Part shown: positions 54,292 to 62,168 of the stretch, piece after piece
Layout: each line of letters begins with the position of its first letter
How positions within the stretch are numbered: the first letter of the stretch is position 1
Source: Curvibacter sp. AEP1-3
GTDB taxonomy: Bacteria > Pseudomonadota > Gammaproteobacteria > Burkholderiales > Burkholderiaceae_C
Direction: 5' to 3'
Assembly: GCF_002163715.1 (NCBI RefSeq)
Contig: NZ_CP015698.1
Span: 1,550,001 to 1,614,000, forward strand
Length of the DNA: 64,000 nucleotides
Program-made: the position numbers and the translations under genes
The notes under the pieces: model-generated
Database searches by the model: none
What the model was told of the DNA's origin: nothing
Seen by the model: only the letters and a program-made list of their open reading frames with translations

Positions 54292-55914
54292 TCAGAGGCG
54301 AGCCACACCAAAAGTGTTGGCGTTCAGCCGGCGGTCAGCTGCCTCGGCAGCCAGCGCGAGACACAAGCCCAGAATGCGGCGGGTGTCTCGCGGGTCGATG
54401 ATTCCGTCATCCCACAAGCGGGCCGTGCCAAAGAGCGCTGCGCTCTCTTTTTCCAGCCGCAGGCGCAGCCCGTCGGACATGGCCTTGAGCGCCTCGTCAT
54501 TCGCCTCCATGCCCATACGCTCCACCTTGGCGCGGTTCACGATGTCCATCACCTTGGCGGCCTGTGCTCCACCCATGACCGCGGTGCGCGCGGTGGGCCA
54601 GCTGAAGATAAAGTTCGGGTCAAACCCGCGCCCGCACATGCCGTAGTTGCCCGCGCCATACGAGCCGCCCAGCACCACGGTGAACTTGGACACGCGCGCG
54701 TTGGCTACCGCCTGAATCATCTTGCTGCCGTGCTTGATGGCACCATTGCGCTCGGCCACCGAGCCCACCATGTAGCCGGTGGTGTTCTGCAAAAACAGCA
54801 GCGGCGTGCCGCTCTGGTCACACAGCTGGATGAACTGCGCCGCCTTGGTAGAGCCGGCGGGTTGAATGGGCCCGTTATTGCCCAGAATGCCCACCAGCCG
54901 CCCCTCGATGCGGGCGTGGCCGCACATCATTTCGGGGGCGTAGCCGGCTTTGAACTCCAAAAAGTCCGAGCCATCCACCAGCCGTGCAATCACCTCGCGC
55001 ACGTCGTAGGGCTCGCGCTCATCGGCAGGGACGATACCCATCAGCTCCTGCTCGTCAAACAGCGGTGCTGCAAAGCCAGCGCCCTGGGCTGGAGCGTGTG
55101 GTGCAGTGTCCCAGTTGATCTTGTCCATCAGCTCGCGGGTCAGGGCGATGGCGTGGGCGTCGTCTTCAGTCAGGTACTCACCCAATCCGGTCACTTGCGC
55201 ATGCGTCTCGGCGCCGCCCAGCTCGTCGTCGGTGCAGTCCTCGCCGATGGCGGCCTTCACCAGTGGGGGGCCCGCAAGGTAGATGCTGCTGCGCCCGCGC
55301 ACCAGCACCACGTAGTCCGACAAACCGGGCAGATACGCACCGCCCGCCGTGCTGGAGCCATGCACCACCGAGATTTGCGGAATGCCCGCGGCCGACATGC
55401 GCGCCTGGTTGGCAAAGCTGCGCCCGCCTTCCACAAAGATTTCGGACTGGTACATCAGGTTGGCGCCACCACTCTCCACCAGGTAAATCACCGGCAGCTT
55501 GTTTTGCAGGGCCACCTCCTGGGCGCGCAAGGCTTTCTTGAGGCCCATGGGAGCCACGGTGCCGCCTTTGACCGCGCTGTCGTTCACCGAGATCAGGCAG
55601 CGCTTGCCCGCCACGGTGCCAATGCCGATGATGGAGCCGCCACCCAGTACTGCCTTTTTGCCGTCGTCGTCATGCATGTTGAGGCCTGCCAAGCGGCTCA
55701 GCTCCAGGAACGGCGAGTTGCGGTCCAGCAGGCGGGCCACGCGTTCACGCGGCAGCAGCTGGCCGCGCTTCTCAAACTTTTCGCGCTTGCTTTCCGACTC
55801 GGCAATCACCATGTCCTGCAAGCGCTGCACCTCGGCCAGCAGGCCCTGCATGCGCTGGGCATTGGCGGCAAAAGCATCGGAGCGCGGGTTGATCTTGGAA
55901 CGCAGGGCAGGCAT
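54292..55914 (-). CDS. Acyl-CoA carboxylase carboxyltransferase beta subunit
   Basis: A 540-residue carboxyltransferase, the partner of the biotin subunit encoded downstream. Two crotonase-like halves are visible, with YLVESGGANLMYQSEIF and GSSTAGGAYLPGLSDY in the first and LFLQNTTGYMVGSVAERNGAIKHGSKMI and GGSYGAGNYGMCGRGFDP in the second. These blocks match methylcrotonyl/geranyl-CoA carboxylases (LiuB/AtuC). First gene of the minus-strand operon. Confidence 0.9.
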   Translation of the reverse strand: MPALRSKINPRSDAFAANAQRMQGLLAEVQRLQDMVIAESESKREKFEKRGQLLPRERVARLLDRNSPFLELSRLAGLNMHDDDGKKAVLGGGSIIGIGTVAGKRCLISVNDSAVKGGTVAPMGLKKALRAQEVALQNKLPVIYLVESGGANLMYQSEIFVEGGRSFANQARMSAAGIPQISVVHGSSTAGGAYLPGLSDYVVLVRGRSSIYLAGPPLVKAAIGEDCTDDELGGAETHAQVTGLGEYLTEDDAHAIALTRELMDKINWDTAPHAPAQGAGFAAPLFDEQELMGIVPADEREPYDVREVIARLVDGSDFLEFKAGYAPEMMCGHARIEGRLVGILGNNGPIQPAGSTKAAQFIQLCDQSGTPLLFLQNTTGYMVGSVAERNGAIKHGSKMIQAVANARVSKFTVVLGGSYGAGNYGMCGRGFDPNFIFSWPTARTAVMGGAQAAKVMDIVNRAKVERMGMEANDEALKAMSDGLRLRLEKESAALFGTARLWDDGIIDPRDTRRILGLCLALAAEAADRRLNANTFGVARL

Positions 55915-55943
55915 AGGTCTGAGCTTTCTGAGTTGCTTGCCGC

Positions 55944-55972
55944 ATTAGAGGCTAGGGTGACGTTAACGTCAA
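55944..55972 (-). promoter_or_regulatory. Promoter with LiuR-like operator for the acyl-CoA operon
   Basis: On the minus strand TTGACG (55972-55967) and TCTAAT (55949-55944) are 17 bases apart. TGACGTTAACGTCA (55958-55971) is a perfect 14-bp palindrome overlapping the -35. It resembles the published LiuR-type MerR site of leucine-degradation operons; the MerR gene at 56377 is the likely ligand. Confidence 0.65.
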
Positions 55973-56071
55973 TCAGTTGCCGTATAGGTGTTTTCACTAT
56001 GCCTTACGTTATGCTCGGCCACTACCATCCGCCACGGTCCATTCGATTTACCCGACACCGGAGAACACAAC

Positions 56072-56368
56072 ATGTCCCTCGAATCCGCAACCCAAGCCAT
56101 CCGCGCCAAAGTGGGCGACGACAGCGGCCTCAACGCCACCCTGAAGTTCGACATGGGCGCTGACGGCGTCATCGTCATCGACGGTGCCAGCACCCCCAAC
56201 ACCGTGAGCAACACCAACACCGATACCGACTGCACCGTCGGCATCACCCTGGACAACCTGCAAGCCATGCTGGACGGCGACCTGGAGCCCGCCACCGGCT
56301 TTATGGCCGGCAAGCTCAAGGTCAGCGGCGACATGGGCGTAGCCATGCGCCTGCAACGCGTGATCTGA
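56072..56368 (+). CDS. SCP2 sterol-carrier-like protein
   Basis: A 98-residue protein with the SCP2 core (LKFDMGADGVIVIDGAS, then CTVGITLDNLQAMLDGDLEP and AGKLKVSGDMGVAMRL). These small proteins bind acyl-CoA or other hydrophobic ligands. GGAGAA precedes the ATG. It is divergent from the acyl-CoA operon and eight bases upstream of the MerR gene, so it probably handles an intermediate of the same pathway. Confidence 0.88.
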   Translation: MSLESATQAIRAKVGDDSGLNATLKFDMGADGVIVIDGASTPNTVSNTNTDTDCTVGITLDNLQAMLDGDLEPATGFMAGKLKVSGDMGVAMRLQRVI

Positions 56369-56376
56369 CCCTGCGC

Positions 56377-56853
56377 ATGGCCAAAAACGCCCCTGTGCCC
56401 GACGCACTGACCGACGCGCAAGCGTTTGTCGACTCCCACCGCGACGAGGGCACCACCGAACTCTTCGGCATCACCGAGCTGTGCCGTGAGTTCGGCATCA
56501 CCCTGCGGGCGCTGCGCTTTTATGAAGACAAGGGCCTGCTCGCCCCCCGCCGGGTGAACGGTGCCCGCGTCTACACCCGGCGCGACCGGGCACGGCTGGC
56601 CCTGATCCTGCGGGCCAAGGCCATCGGCTCGCCGCTCTCAGAAATAAAAACCTATCTCGATTTGTATGGCGACCATGGCGAAGGCCGCGCCCAGCAGCTG
56701 CAGTACGTCATCACCCGCACTGACAACGAGATCACCGAGCTGGAGAAAAAGCGCGCCCAGATCGACGCCACCTTGGCTGAGCTGCGCGTCATCAACGGCA
56801 GCTGCCGCGCCCTGCTAATCGAGCGCCAGCGCAAGCCCAAGGCCAAAGCCTGA
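56377..56853 (+). CDS. MerR-family regulator, LiuR-like
   Basis: A 158-residue regulator with an N-terminal MerR winged helix (FGITELCREFGITLRALRFYEDKGLLAP) and a C-terminal coiled coil. No Cys metal site is present. The first 30 residues are an extra tail ahead of the domain. Location and the palindrome at 55958 suggest it controls the branched acyl-CoA operon. Confidence 0.88.
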   Translation: MAKNAPVPDALTDAQAFVDSHRDEGTTELFGITELCREFGITLRALRFYEDKGLLAPRRVNGARVYTRRDRARLALILRAKAIGSPLSEIKTYLDLYGDHGEGRAQQLQYVITRTDNEITELEKKRAQIDATLAELRVINGSCRALLIERQRKPKAKA

Positions 56854-56872
56854 TCACTCAGGGTTGAATGCC

Positions 56873-56926
56873 AAATAGGCCGCCAGCGCGCATGGAATAT
56901 GCGCGGGCAGCTCCTAAATCAGGAGC
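56873..56926 (-). repeat. Dispersed ~45-bp repeat, copy E (MerR-AsmA gap)
   Basis: Minus strand GCTCCTGATTTAGGAGCTGC then CCGCGCATATTCCATGCGCG, with AAATAGGCC at the far end. Like copy F it has the GCTCCT/AGGAGC hairpin. Confidence 0.8.
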
Positions 56927-56950
56927 AAACACAAACTCACTGCGCGCTGC

Positions 56951-58909
56951 TCACTTGCCCAGCAGGCCCTTGAACAGGTCTTTGGCCTTGTCTTTCACGG
57001 CGTCTTCGACCTTGGTCTTGATTTCCTGCTTTTTCTCTTCCACCTTGGCTTTGGTGGCGTCCTCCAGCATGGCGCCGAACTCAATCTTGTAGCTCAGCGC
57101 CTCAAACGGGCCGCTCAGGCGCACCGGCACGGTCAGGCCTTTGAGCTGGTTGGCGTCTTTGCCGCCCTGCCCTTCGCCGCTGGCCACCACCGTGGCTTTG
57201 GCCAGGTAGTTCATCTGGCCGGCCCCCACATCGATGTCGCCTGCACCACCCAGCCGGATGAAGGGGGACTTCATGCTCAGGTCGTCGTTGCGGGCTACGC
57301 CGTTGGCGATTTTGAAGCTGGCAGTCAGCTCCGAGAAGTCGGTCTTCTGGCTCGCATTGGCCGCCTGGGTGGTGTCCGCCTGGCCCAGCTTGGCTTTCAC
57401 ATCGCGCAGGCTTTGCGCAAGGTTGATGCCCTTGATGGCGCCGTCTTTCAGCGCCAGCGCGGCGTTGCCGCCCAGCGCTTTTTTGAATGCACTTACCGTC
57501 TCGCCGCGGGTGTTTATGTCCAGCGTGATATTGCCGCGGCCTTCGAGCATGTCTTTGTCCAGCAGATCTTTCATCAGCGGGTTGATGCTCACGCCCTGCA
57601 GGTTCTGGCGCAGGGCGATCTGGTTGCCATTGGCGTTCACCGACACGCTGCCGCTGGTGCTGCCTTCATAGAGCTTCATGCTCAGCGGCGCCACATCGAG
57701 CTTGCCACCGGCCAGCGCCAGCTTGGCGTTGATTTGCGCGAGCTTGAGCTTGGCCACCTGCAGGCTGCCGATGCGGATGTTGCCCTGCACCGTGGGCCCT
57801 TTGAGTGCAGCCAGGTTGATGGGCGCCTCTTTGCCCGCGGCCTCTTTGGCAGGTGCCTCGCCAGCGGGTTTGGGCGGCAGGTATTTGTCCACATTCAGCT
57901 GGTCGATGTCCAAGTCAAAGCCCAGCGACAAGGGTGCAAACCTGGCCACGTTGAGCTTGGTGGCGATGTTGGATTCATCAAACTTGGTAGCCAGCGCCAA
58001 GGCCGCGCTTTGCTGCGCCAGGTTCACCTGCAGGCTGCCGTTCAGCGGCAGGCTGAGCTGCTTCATGGGCATGTCGGGGTGGGCGAGGTCCAAGCTGCCG
58101 GTGAGCTTGCTGATACGGATGGCGTCGGCATTGCCCTCCACCCCGCTAAGCACCAGCTTCAGCAGCGCGCTGCGGCCGCTGCCCTGCACACCCGCACTCA
58201 GGGTGACTGCCTCGCCGCTGGAGCGGGCGGGCGACAAGGCCAGCTTGGGTGCGTCCAGTGCGAGGCTAAAGCCGTCGACCCCGGCCTGGCCTTTGATGGC
58301 GAGGCTCAGTTTTTCGATGTTGGCCGTTTTGGCGCCTGTATCCGCCTGCACATGGCCGGTGGAGAGGCTCAGGTTGTTGATGTTGGTGGTGCTGCCAGCC
58401 TGCTCGTCGCGCCAGGTGAGCTGGGCGTCAGCAATACGGATGGCGGCCACGTCGATCTTGAGGGGCTCTGCTGGCTGCACAGGTGCATTGACTGGTGCGG
58501 ACTGGGCGCTTGGGTCGCCCAACAAGTCGGCAATGTTCAGGCTGCCATCTTTGCGCTTGATGAGGGTGGCCTTGAGGCCGGTTACGTCGAGGGCGTGCAC
58601 TTGCACCTGTTTGCTCAGCAGTGGCATCACCGCTACCGACACGCGAGCCGACTGCAGGGCCGCAAACTCGGTGCTGCTGCCACGCTCCGAGAGGGTGACC
58701 CCGTCAAGCTGAATGCCCACATCCGGCCACACCGAGAGCTGGGGCTTGCCCGCAATCACCAGCGTGCGCTGCTTTTGCTCCAGCACGGTGCGGCTGATTT
58801 CGGCCTTGATCTTGTCGCCGTCAAACAGCGCAAACAAAGCGCCCACCGCCACGGCCAACAGGCCCACCACCGCCAGAACCACCCACCCGACTATGCGAAG
58901 CGCTTTCAT
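56951..58909 (-). CDS. AsmA-family protein
   Basis: A 652-residue protein anchored by one N-terminal membrane helix (residues 5-27), followed by an AsmA N-domain (DVGIQLDGVTLSERGSSTEFAAL) and a C-terminal AsmA-like half (GRGNITLDINTRGETVSAFKKALGG). The family bridges inner and outer membranes and is linked to lipid transport or outer-membrane assembly. ATG 58909 has AAGGGG upstream; an earlier Met at 58951 is not conserved. Confidence 0.9.
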   Translation of the reverse strand: MKALRIVGWVVLAVVGLLAVAVGALFALFDGDKIKAEISRTVLEQKQRTLVIAGKPQLSVWPDVGIQLDGVTLSERGSSTEFAALQSARVSVAVMPLLSKQVQVHALDVTGLKATLIKRKDGSLNIADLLGDPSAQSAPVNAPVQPAEPLKIDVAAIRIADAQLTWRDEQAGSTTNINNLSLSTGHVQADTGAKTANIEKLSLAIKGQAGVDGFSLALDAPKLALSPARSSGEAVTLSAGVQGSGRSALLKLVLSGVEGNADAIRISKLTGSLDLAHPDMPMKQLSLPLNGSLQVNLAQQSAALALATKFDESNIATKLNVARFAPLSLGFDLDIDQLNVDKYLPPKPAGEAPAKEAAGKEAPINLAALKGPTVQGNIRIGSLQVAKLKLAQINAKLALAGGKLDVAPLSMKLYEGSTSGSVSVNANGNQIALRQNLQGVSINPLMKDLLDKDMLEGRGNITLDINTRGETVSAFKKALGGNAALALKDGAIKGINLAQSLRDVKAKLGQADTTQAANASQKTDFSELTASFKIANGVARNDDLSMKSPFIRLGGAGDIDVGAGQMNYLAKATVVASGEGQGGKDANQLKGLTVPVRLSGPFEALSYKIEFGAMLEDATKAKVEEKKQEIKTKVEDAVKDKAKDLFKGLLGK

Positions 58910-58990
58910 GCCTACCCCTTTATGCCAACCACCACCATGGTGCGCGGCCATTCTAGGGGGGCCGGTGGGCCGCGTCGGTGCGGCAGGGCT

Positions 58991-59377
58991 TCAGGCCAGC
59001 ATCGGGTCTTTGGTGATGAAGTACTTGCGGGCGTAGGCCACCAGCTGGGCGTCGGTGGGGTGGTCAATGCTTTCCACACCCACCACCTTGTTGCCCACCT
59101 GCGGGTCGTGGCTGTGCAGGTGCTTGAGGAGCTGCAGCTTGGCTTGGGCCGGGCCCACCACCAAAATTTCTTCAGCGCCCTTGAGTGCCTCGGCAATGGC
59201 GTGGAAGTACTGCTTGTCTTCGGCGGCCTTGCCCGAGCCCACTACGCCGCTCTTGGCGTGCACATGCGAATGCGGGTGCTTGGGTCGCACGATGGAGGCC
59301 TCCACATCGTCCGGCGCAATGTGCATGACGTGCGCCTCCGAATGATCCAACCAGACAACTGCGTGGTAATGCGACAT
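58991..59377 (-). CDS. eRF1-like 'translational machinery' small protein
   Basis: A 128-residue protein starting SHYHAVVWLDHSEAHVMHI, with EEILVVGPAQAKLQLLKHLHSHDP and DHPTDAQLVAYARKYF. By recall it resembles the bacterial eRF1-domain/host-attachment-like family common in Comamonadaceae. Function unknown. The frame is open far upstream; ATG 59377 fits the family start. A GTGTTG/CAACAC inverted repeat lies at 59393-59406, just upstream. Confidence 0.75.
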   Translation of the reverse strand: MSHYHAVVWLDHSEAHVMHIAPDDVEASIVRPKHPHSHVHAKSGVVGSGKAAEDKQYFHAIAEALKGAEEILVVGPAQAKLQLLKHLHSHDPQVGNKVVGVESIDHPTDAQLVAYARKYFITKDPMLA

Positions 59378-59576
59378 GGTGTTTCTTTCTGTGTGTTGAA
59401 CAACACCTCCAGCGTAGGCCGCTGGCGGCCGCAGGTGTTGCGCTGGGTCAAGCCGCACGCAGACGGTGGAACCATGCTTTACATACAGTACATTTTGAGG
59501 ATTGCGCCGGCACGCCCCGTGCATGCGGTGCAGCAGTCACCCCATGACCCCGTTTTAACGAGAAAGCAGCAGCCCT

Positions 59577-60233
59577 ATGTCTTCTGTGCCCCACCTGCCC
59601 ATGGCCCCTCACCCCCTGCGCACCGGCCGCACCCTGCTGGCCGCCGGCCTGCTGGCCAGCGCGCTTTCCGGCTGCGCCATCTGGCCCAAGGCACTGACGT
59701 GGGGTTCTGACGACGCACCGCCCCCGCCTGCTGCCCAACCTGTGGCCCCCCCACCCGCACCGCCTGTGGTGGCGGAAGAAGCGCCCAAGCCCAGCCCGGC
59801 CCCCGTGCCCGTGAGCACCGCCGACACCGCGCCGCTGGAGCCCCAGCCGGTCATGAAGTCCACCCCCGTGATGGCACCACCCGAACCCGCCGTGGCCGCC
59901 AAATCACCCACCAAGGGCAAAGAAAAAGCCGCTGCCCACGCAGGTGCTGACCACAAAGCCAGCGCCAAAGCAGCCGCCCCCAAGTCCAGCGGCGGCGACC
60001 TGGTGCCCGGCTTCTATATCAACGTAGGTTTGTTTGCCGTGCCCACCAACGGCACCAACGCCTTCCGCACCCTGGAGAAGGCCGAGCTGCCCGTATTCAC
60101 CGATGTGGTGAAGAGCAAAAAAGGCCCCCTCACCCGCGTGCGCGTAGGCCCCTACCTGAGCAAGGCCCTGGCCGATGCCGCGGCCGAGAAAATCAAGGGG
60201 ATGAAGCTGGAAGCGGTGGTGTTTCAGCACTGA
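59577..60233 (+). CDS. SPOR-domain lipoprotein
   Basis: A 218-residue envelope protein with a lipobox (ALSGC, Cys about 33), a Pro/Ala-rich linker of about 100 residues and a C-terminal SPOR domain (about residues 142-216, GFYINVGLFAVPTNGTNAF, VRVGPYLSKALADAA). SPOR domains bind denuded peptidoglycan at the septum, so a role in cell division or cell-wall sensing is likely. It is the last core gene before the island. Confidence 0.85.
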   Translation: MSSVPHLPMAPHPLRTGRTLLAAGLLASALSGCAIWPKALTWGSDDAPPPPAAQPVAPPPAPPVVAEEAPKPSPAPVPVSTADTAPLEPQPVMKSTPVMAPPEPAVAAKSPTKGKEKAAAHAGADHKASAKAAAPKSSGGDLVPGFYINVGLFAVPTNGTNAFRTLEKAELPVFTDVVKSKKGPLTRVRVGPYLSKALADAAAEKIKGMKLEAVVFQH

Positions 60234-60267
60234 GGTGCTGATGCGTTGATTGCTTCAGCGCGCAATG

Positions 60268-60305
60268 AAAAAAGCCTGTGGGTCGTGAGACGCACAGGCT
60301 TTTTG
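60268..60305. terminator. Terminator between SPOR gene and island
   Basis: AAAAAGCCTGTG and CACAGGCTTTTT are separated by 12 bases. Symmetric A and T runs suggest it works in both directions. Confidence 0.85.
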
Positions 60306-60315
60306 TTTGTTTGAA

Positions 60316-60365
60316 TGGTAGGGCGTGAGTGACTTGAACACTCGACCAAAGGATTATGAGTCCTT
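60316..60365 (-). other. 3' half of a tRNA gene (CAT anticodon): island attachment site
   Basis: Read on the minus strand: AAGGA-CTCATAA-TCCTT (anticodon arm with CAT), a short variable region, GAGTG-TTCAAGT-CACTC (T arm), ACGCCCT acceptor strand, discriminator A and CCA (60316-60318). The 5' half (D arm, AGGGCGT acceptor strand) is absent upstream. Such 3' fragments mark attachment sites left by tyrosine recombinases, here with the integrase about 190 bases away. The source is a tRNA-Ile2 or tRNA-Met gene. Confidence 0.75.
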
Positions 60366-60492
60366 ATCTGACGGTATTTTCCTGTGTTGAATTTTGTTGC
60401 GCAAAACCGCGTTTTCCTCTGAAAATACCAGGGAAGTAGCCACTTTCTGTTTTTCGAGTGTTGAACAGAATTTGCCAAAAATGCATGTTTTT

Positions 60493-60570
60493 GGCTACAT
60501 GGTGGCTACATGGCAACCAAAGGATTCATGATCCTTCAACCAGCGAGAACCAAAGGATGAGCCGTCCTTT
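60493..60570 (+). repeat. Repeats before and across the integrase start
   Basis: Two hairpins of form AAGGAT-N-ATCCTT or AAAGGA-N-TCCTTT lie at 60520-60536 and 60552-60570, each preceded by ACCA. A third, AAGGATTATGAGTCCTT, is in the tRNA anticodon arm (60349-60365). GGCTACATGG is repeated directly at 60493 and 60505. These could be recombinase core or arm sites, or translational control, as the last hairpin contains the integrase ATG. The rest of the 60234-60556 gap holds only the terminator and the tRNA fragment. Confidence 0.6.
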
Positions 60571-61912
60571 AAAGAGTGCCGCGGTAGATTTGAGCGAACC
60601 GCAAGACCTGACCGCAGGCCTGATCGAGCGCTTGCAATGCCCGCCAGGAAAAGCCCAGGCCTTCCTGCGTGACCGCAAAGCCCCTGCCCTGCGCGTACGC
60701 GTCACCGCCAATGGTGCCAAGGCCTATGTGTTTGAGGCCAAGCTCGGACGACAGACAATTCGGCGCACTATTGGCGACATCCGCAGTTGGACCATCGAAG
60801 GCGCCCGCACAGAAGCCAACCGCCAGCGCGTACTGATCGACCAGGGTAACGACCCACGCGAAGTCGAGCGCGAACAGACCGCAGAACGCGTCGCCCGCGC
60901 CAAGAAGGCGGTGGCTGAATCCGTGAGCGTCGAGGCTGTCTGGAACGAATACCTAGCAGCACGTCGGGACCGGTGGGGCGATCTGCATTACCGCGACCAC
61001 GTTGCCAAAGCCAAGGCCGGGGGTATCAAGGCCATACGTGGGACCCGCGGTCGCAAGGAAACTATCGCAGGACCACTCTACCCGCTGATGCAGCTCAAAC
61101 TGAAGGATCTGACACCCACCGAACTGAGTGCCTGGGCAGAGAGAGAGACTGCCAATCGACCAACCGCGACTCGCCTGTCCTGGCGCTTACTGCGTGGTTT
61201 CTTAAGCTGGTGCAGCGAGCAACCCCAATATGCCAAGGTCCTGCCTGCGCAGAACCCCGCAAAGGCCAAAGTCGTACGCGAGGTCCTGGGTAAGGCCAAG
61301 GTGAAACAGGACTCGCTGCAGCGCGAGCAACTCGCAGCCTGGTTTAATGCTGTGCGCCAGCTCTCCAACAACCTAGCTGCTGCTTACCTCCAGGTCCTGC
61401 TACTGACCGGAGCCCGCCCCGGTGAAATCCTGTCCTTGCGGTGGAAAGACGTCAACCAGAAATGGCAAGGTCTCACCATCCGCGACAAGGTCGAAGGTGA
61501 ACGCGTCATTCCACTTACCCCCTATGTCGCCTACCTGATCGATGCCCTGCCTAGGGTGAATGAATGGGTTTTTGCAAGCCCCTCGTTAGAAGACAAGATG
61601 AAGAAGAAGGCCATGAGTACGCCTCACAAGCAGCACGAAAAAGCGTGCAAGGTCGCAGGTATTGAAGGAATGACTCTGCATGGCCTGCGCCGATCCTTCA
61701 AGTCGCTGACCGAATGGCTTGAGATACCGGCAGGAGTCGTCGCACAGCTCATGGGGCATAAACCCAGCGCGACTGCAGAAAAGCATTACACCGTGCGCCC
61801 CCTTGATTTGCTGCGCGTTCACCACGAAAAAATCGAGGCCTGGATTTTGGAACAAGGCAACGTGTATTTTGTACCTCTCGCCGCTCCAAACCGCCTGCGC
61901 GCCGTGAAGTGA
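60557..61912 (+). CDS. Tyrosine recombinase/integrase
   Basis: A 451-residue integrase with an N-terminal arm-binding domain (LRVRVTANGAKAYVFEAKLG), a core-binding domain (about 115-225) and a catalytic domain. Catalytic residues are Arg287 (TGARPGEIL), probably Lys311, His375 and Arg378 (LHGLRRSF), His401 (LMGHKPSATAEKHY) and Tyr411. It is intact and next to a tRNA fragment, so the island may still be mobile. ATG 60557 lies inside a hairpin; a start at 60458 is possible but would pass through the repeats. Confidence 0.93.
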   Translation: MSRPLKSAAVDLSEPQDLTAGLIERLQCPPGKAQAFLRDRKAPALRVRVTANGAKAYVFEAKLGRQTIRRTIGDIRSWTIEGARTEANRQRVLIDQGNDPREVEREQTAERVARAKKAVAESVSVEAVWNEYLAARRDRWGDLHYRDHVAKAKAGGIKAIRGTRGRKETIAGPLYPLMQLKLKDLTPTELSAWAERETANRPTATRLSWRLLRGFLSWCSEQPQYAKVLPAQNPAKAKVVREVLGKAKVKQDSLQREQLAAWFNAVRQLSNNLAAAYLQVLLLTGARPGEILSLRWKDVNQKWQGLTIRDKVEGERVIPLTPYVAYLIDALPRVNEWVFASPSLEDKMKKKAMSTPHKQHEKACKVAGIEGMTLHGLRRSFKSLTEWLEIPAGVVAQLMGHKPSATAEKHYTVRPLDLLRVHHEKIEAWILEQGNVYFVPLAAPNRLRAVK

Positions 61913-61917
61913 CGTGA

Positions 61918-61992
61918 CCTAAGGACACGGTACCCCACATCCTTTAGGAAACGTTCCTAAGAGAGATTCCTTAAGGAAGATGTCCTTAGGGA
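61918..61992. repeat. Cluster of TCCT/AGGA palindromes after the integrase
   Basis: Five palindromes in 75 bp: CCTAAGG (61918-61924), TCCTTTAGGA (61940-61949), TTAGGAA-ACG-TTCCTAA (61944-61960), TTCCTTAAGGAA (61967-61978) and TCCTTAGGGA (61983-61992). The 256-bp gap has no other clear feature. Recombinase arm sites, excisionase sites or operators for the next gene are possible. Confidence 0.65.
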
Positions 61993-62168
61993 TTGTTCTC
62001 AGGTCCGCGCCCATGAGCACCCCGCCAATGGGAGAGTGCGCATTGGAACCCATCTCATTGGACACCTTCCCAACGCCAACCTTTCTTTAATTGGCGCCAT
62101 CTATCATCGAGAATCAACGTAAAACAGCGCCCTACCAATAGAGGCCAACGATATTCAAGGAGTCAGCG

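Noticed and set aside
59393..59406. GTGTTG-AA-CAACAC inverted repeat as an operator
   Set aside because: Short, single, and close to the ribosome site of the downstream gene; too weak to list as a separate feature.
57413..59710. 765-residue open frame on the plus strand
   Set aside because: It runs antisense across asmA and the eRF1-like gene, is His/Gln/Ala/Val-rich as expected from GC-rich antisense frames, and has no recognisable domain.
60316..60390. Complete tRNA gene at the island edge
   Set aside because: Only the anticodon arm, T arm and acceptor 3' strand are present; no D arm or matching 5' acceptor strand (AGGGCGT) precedes them.
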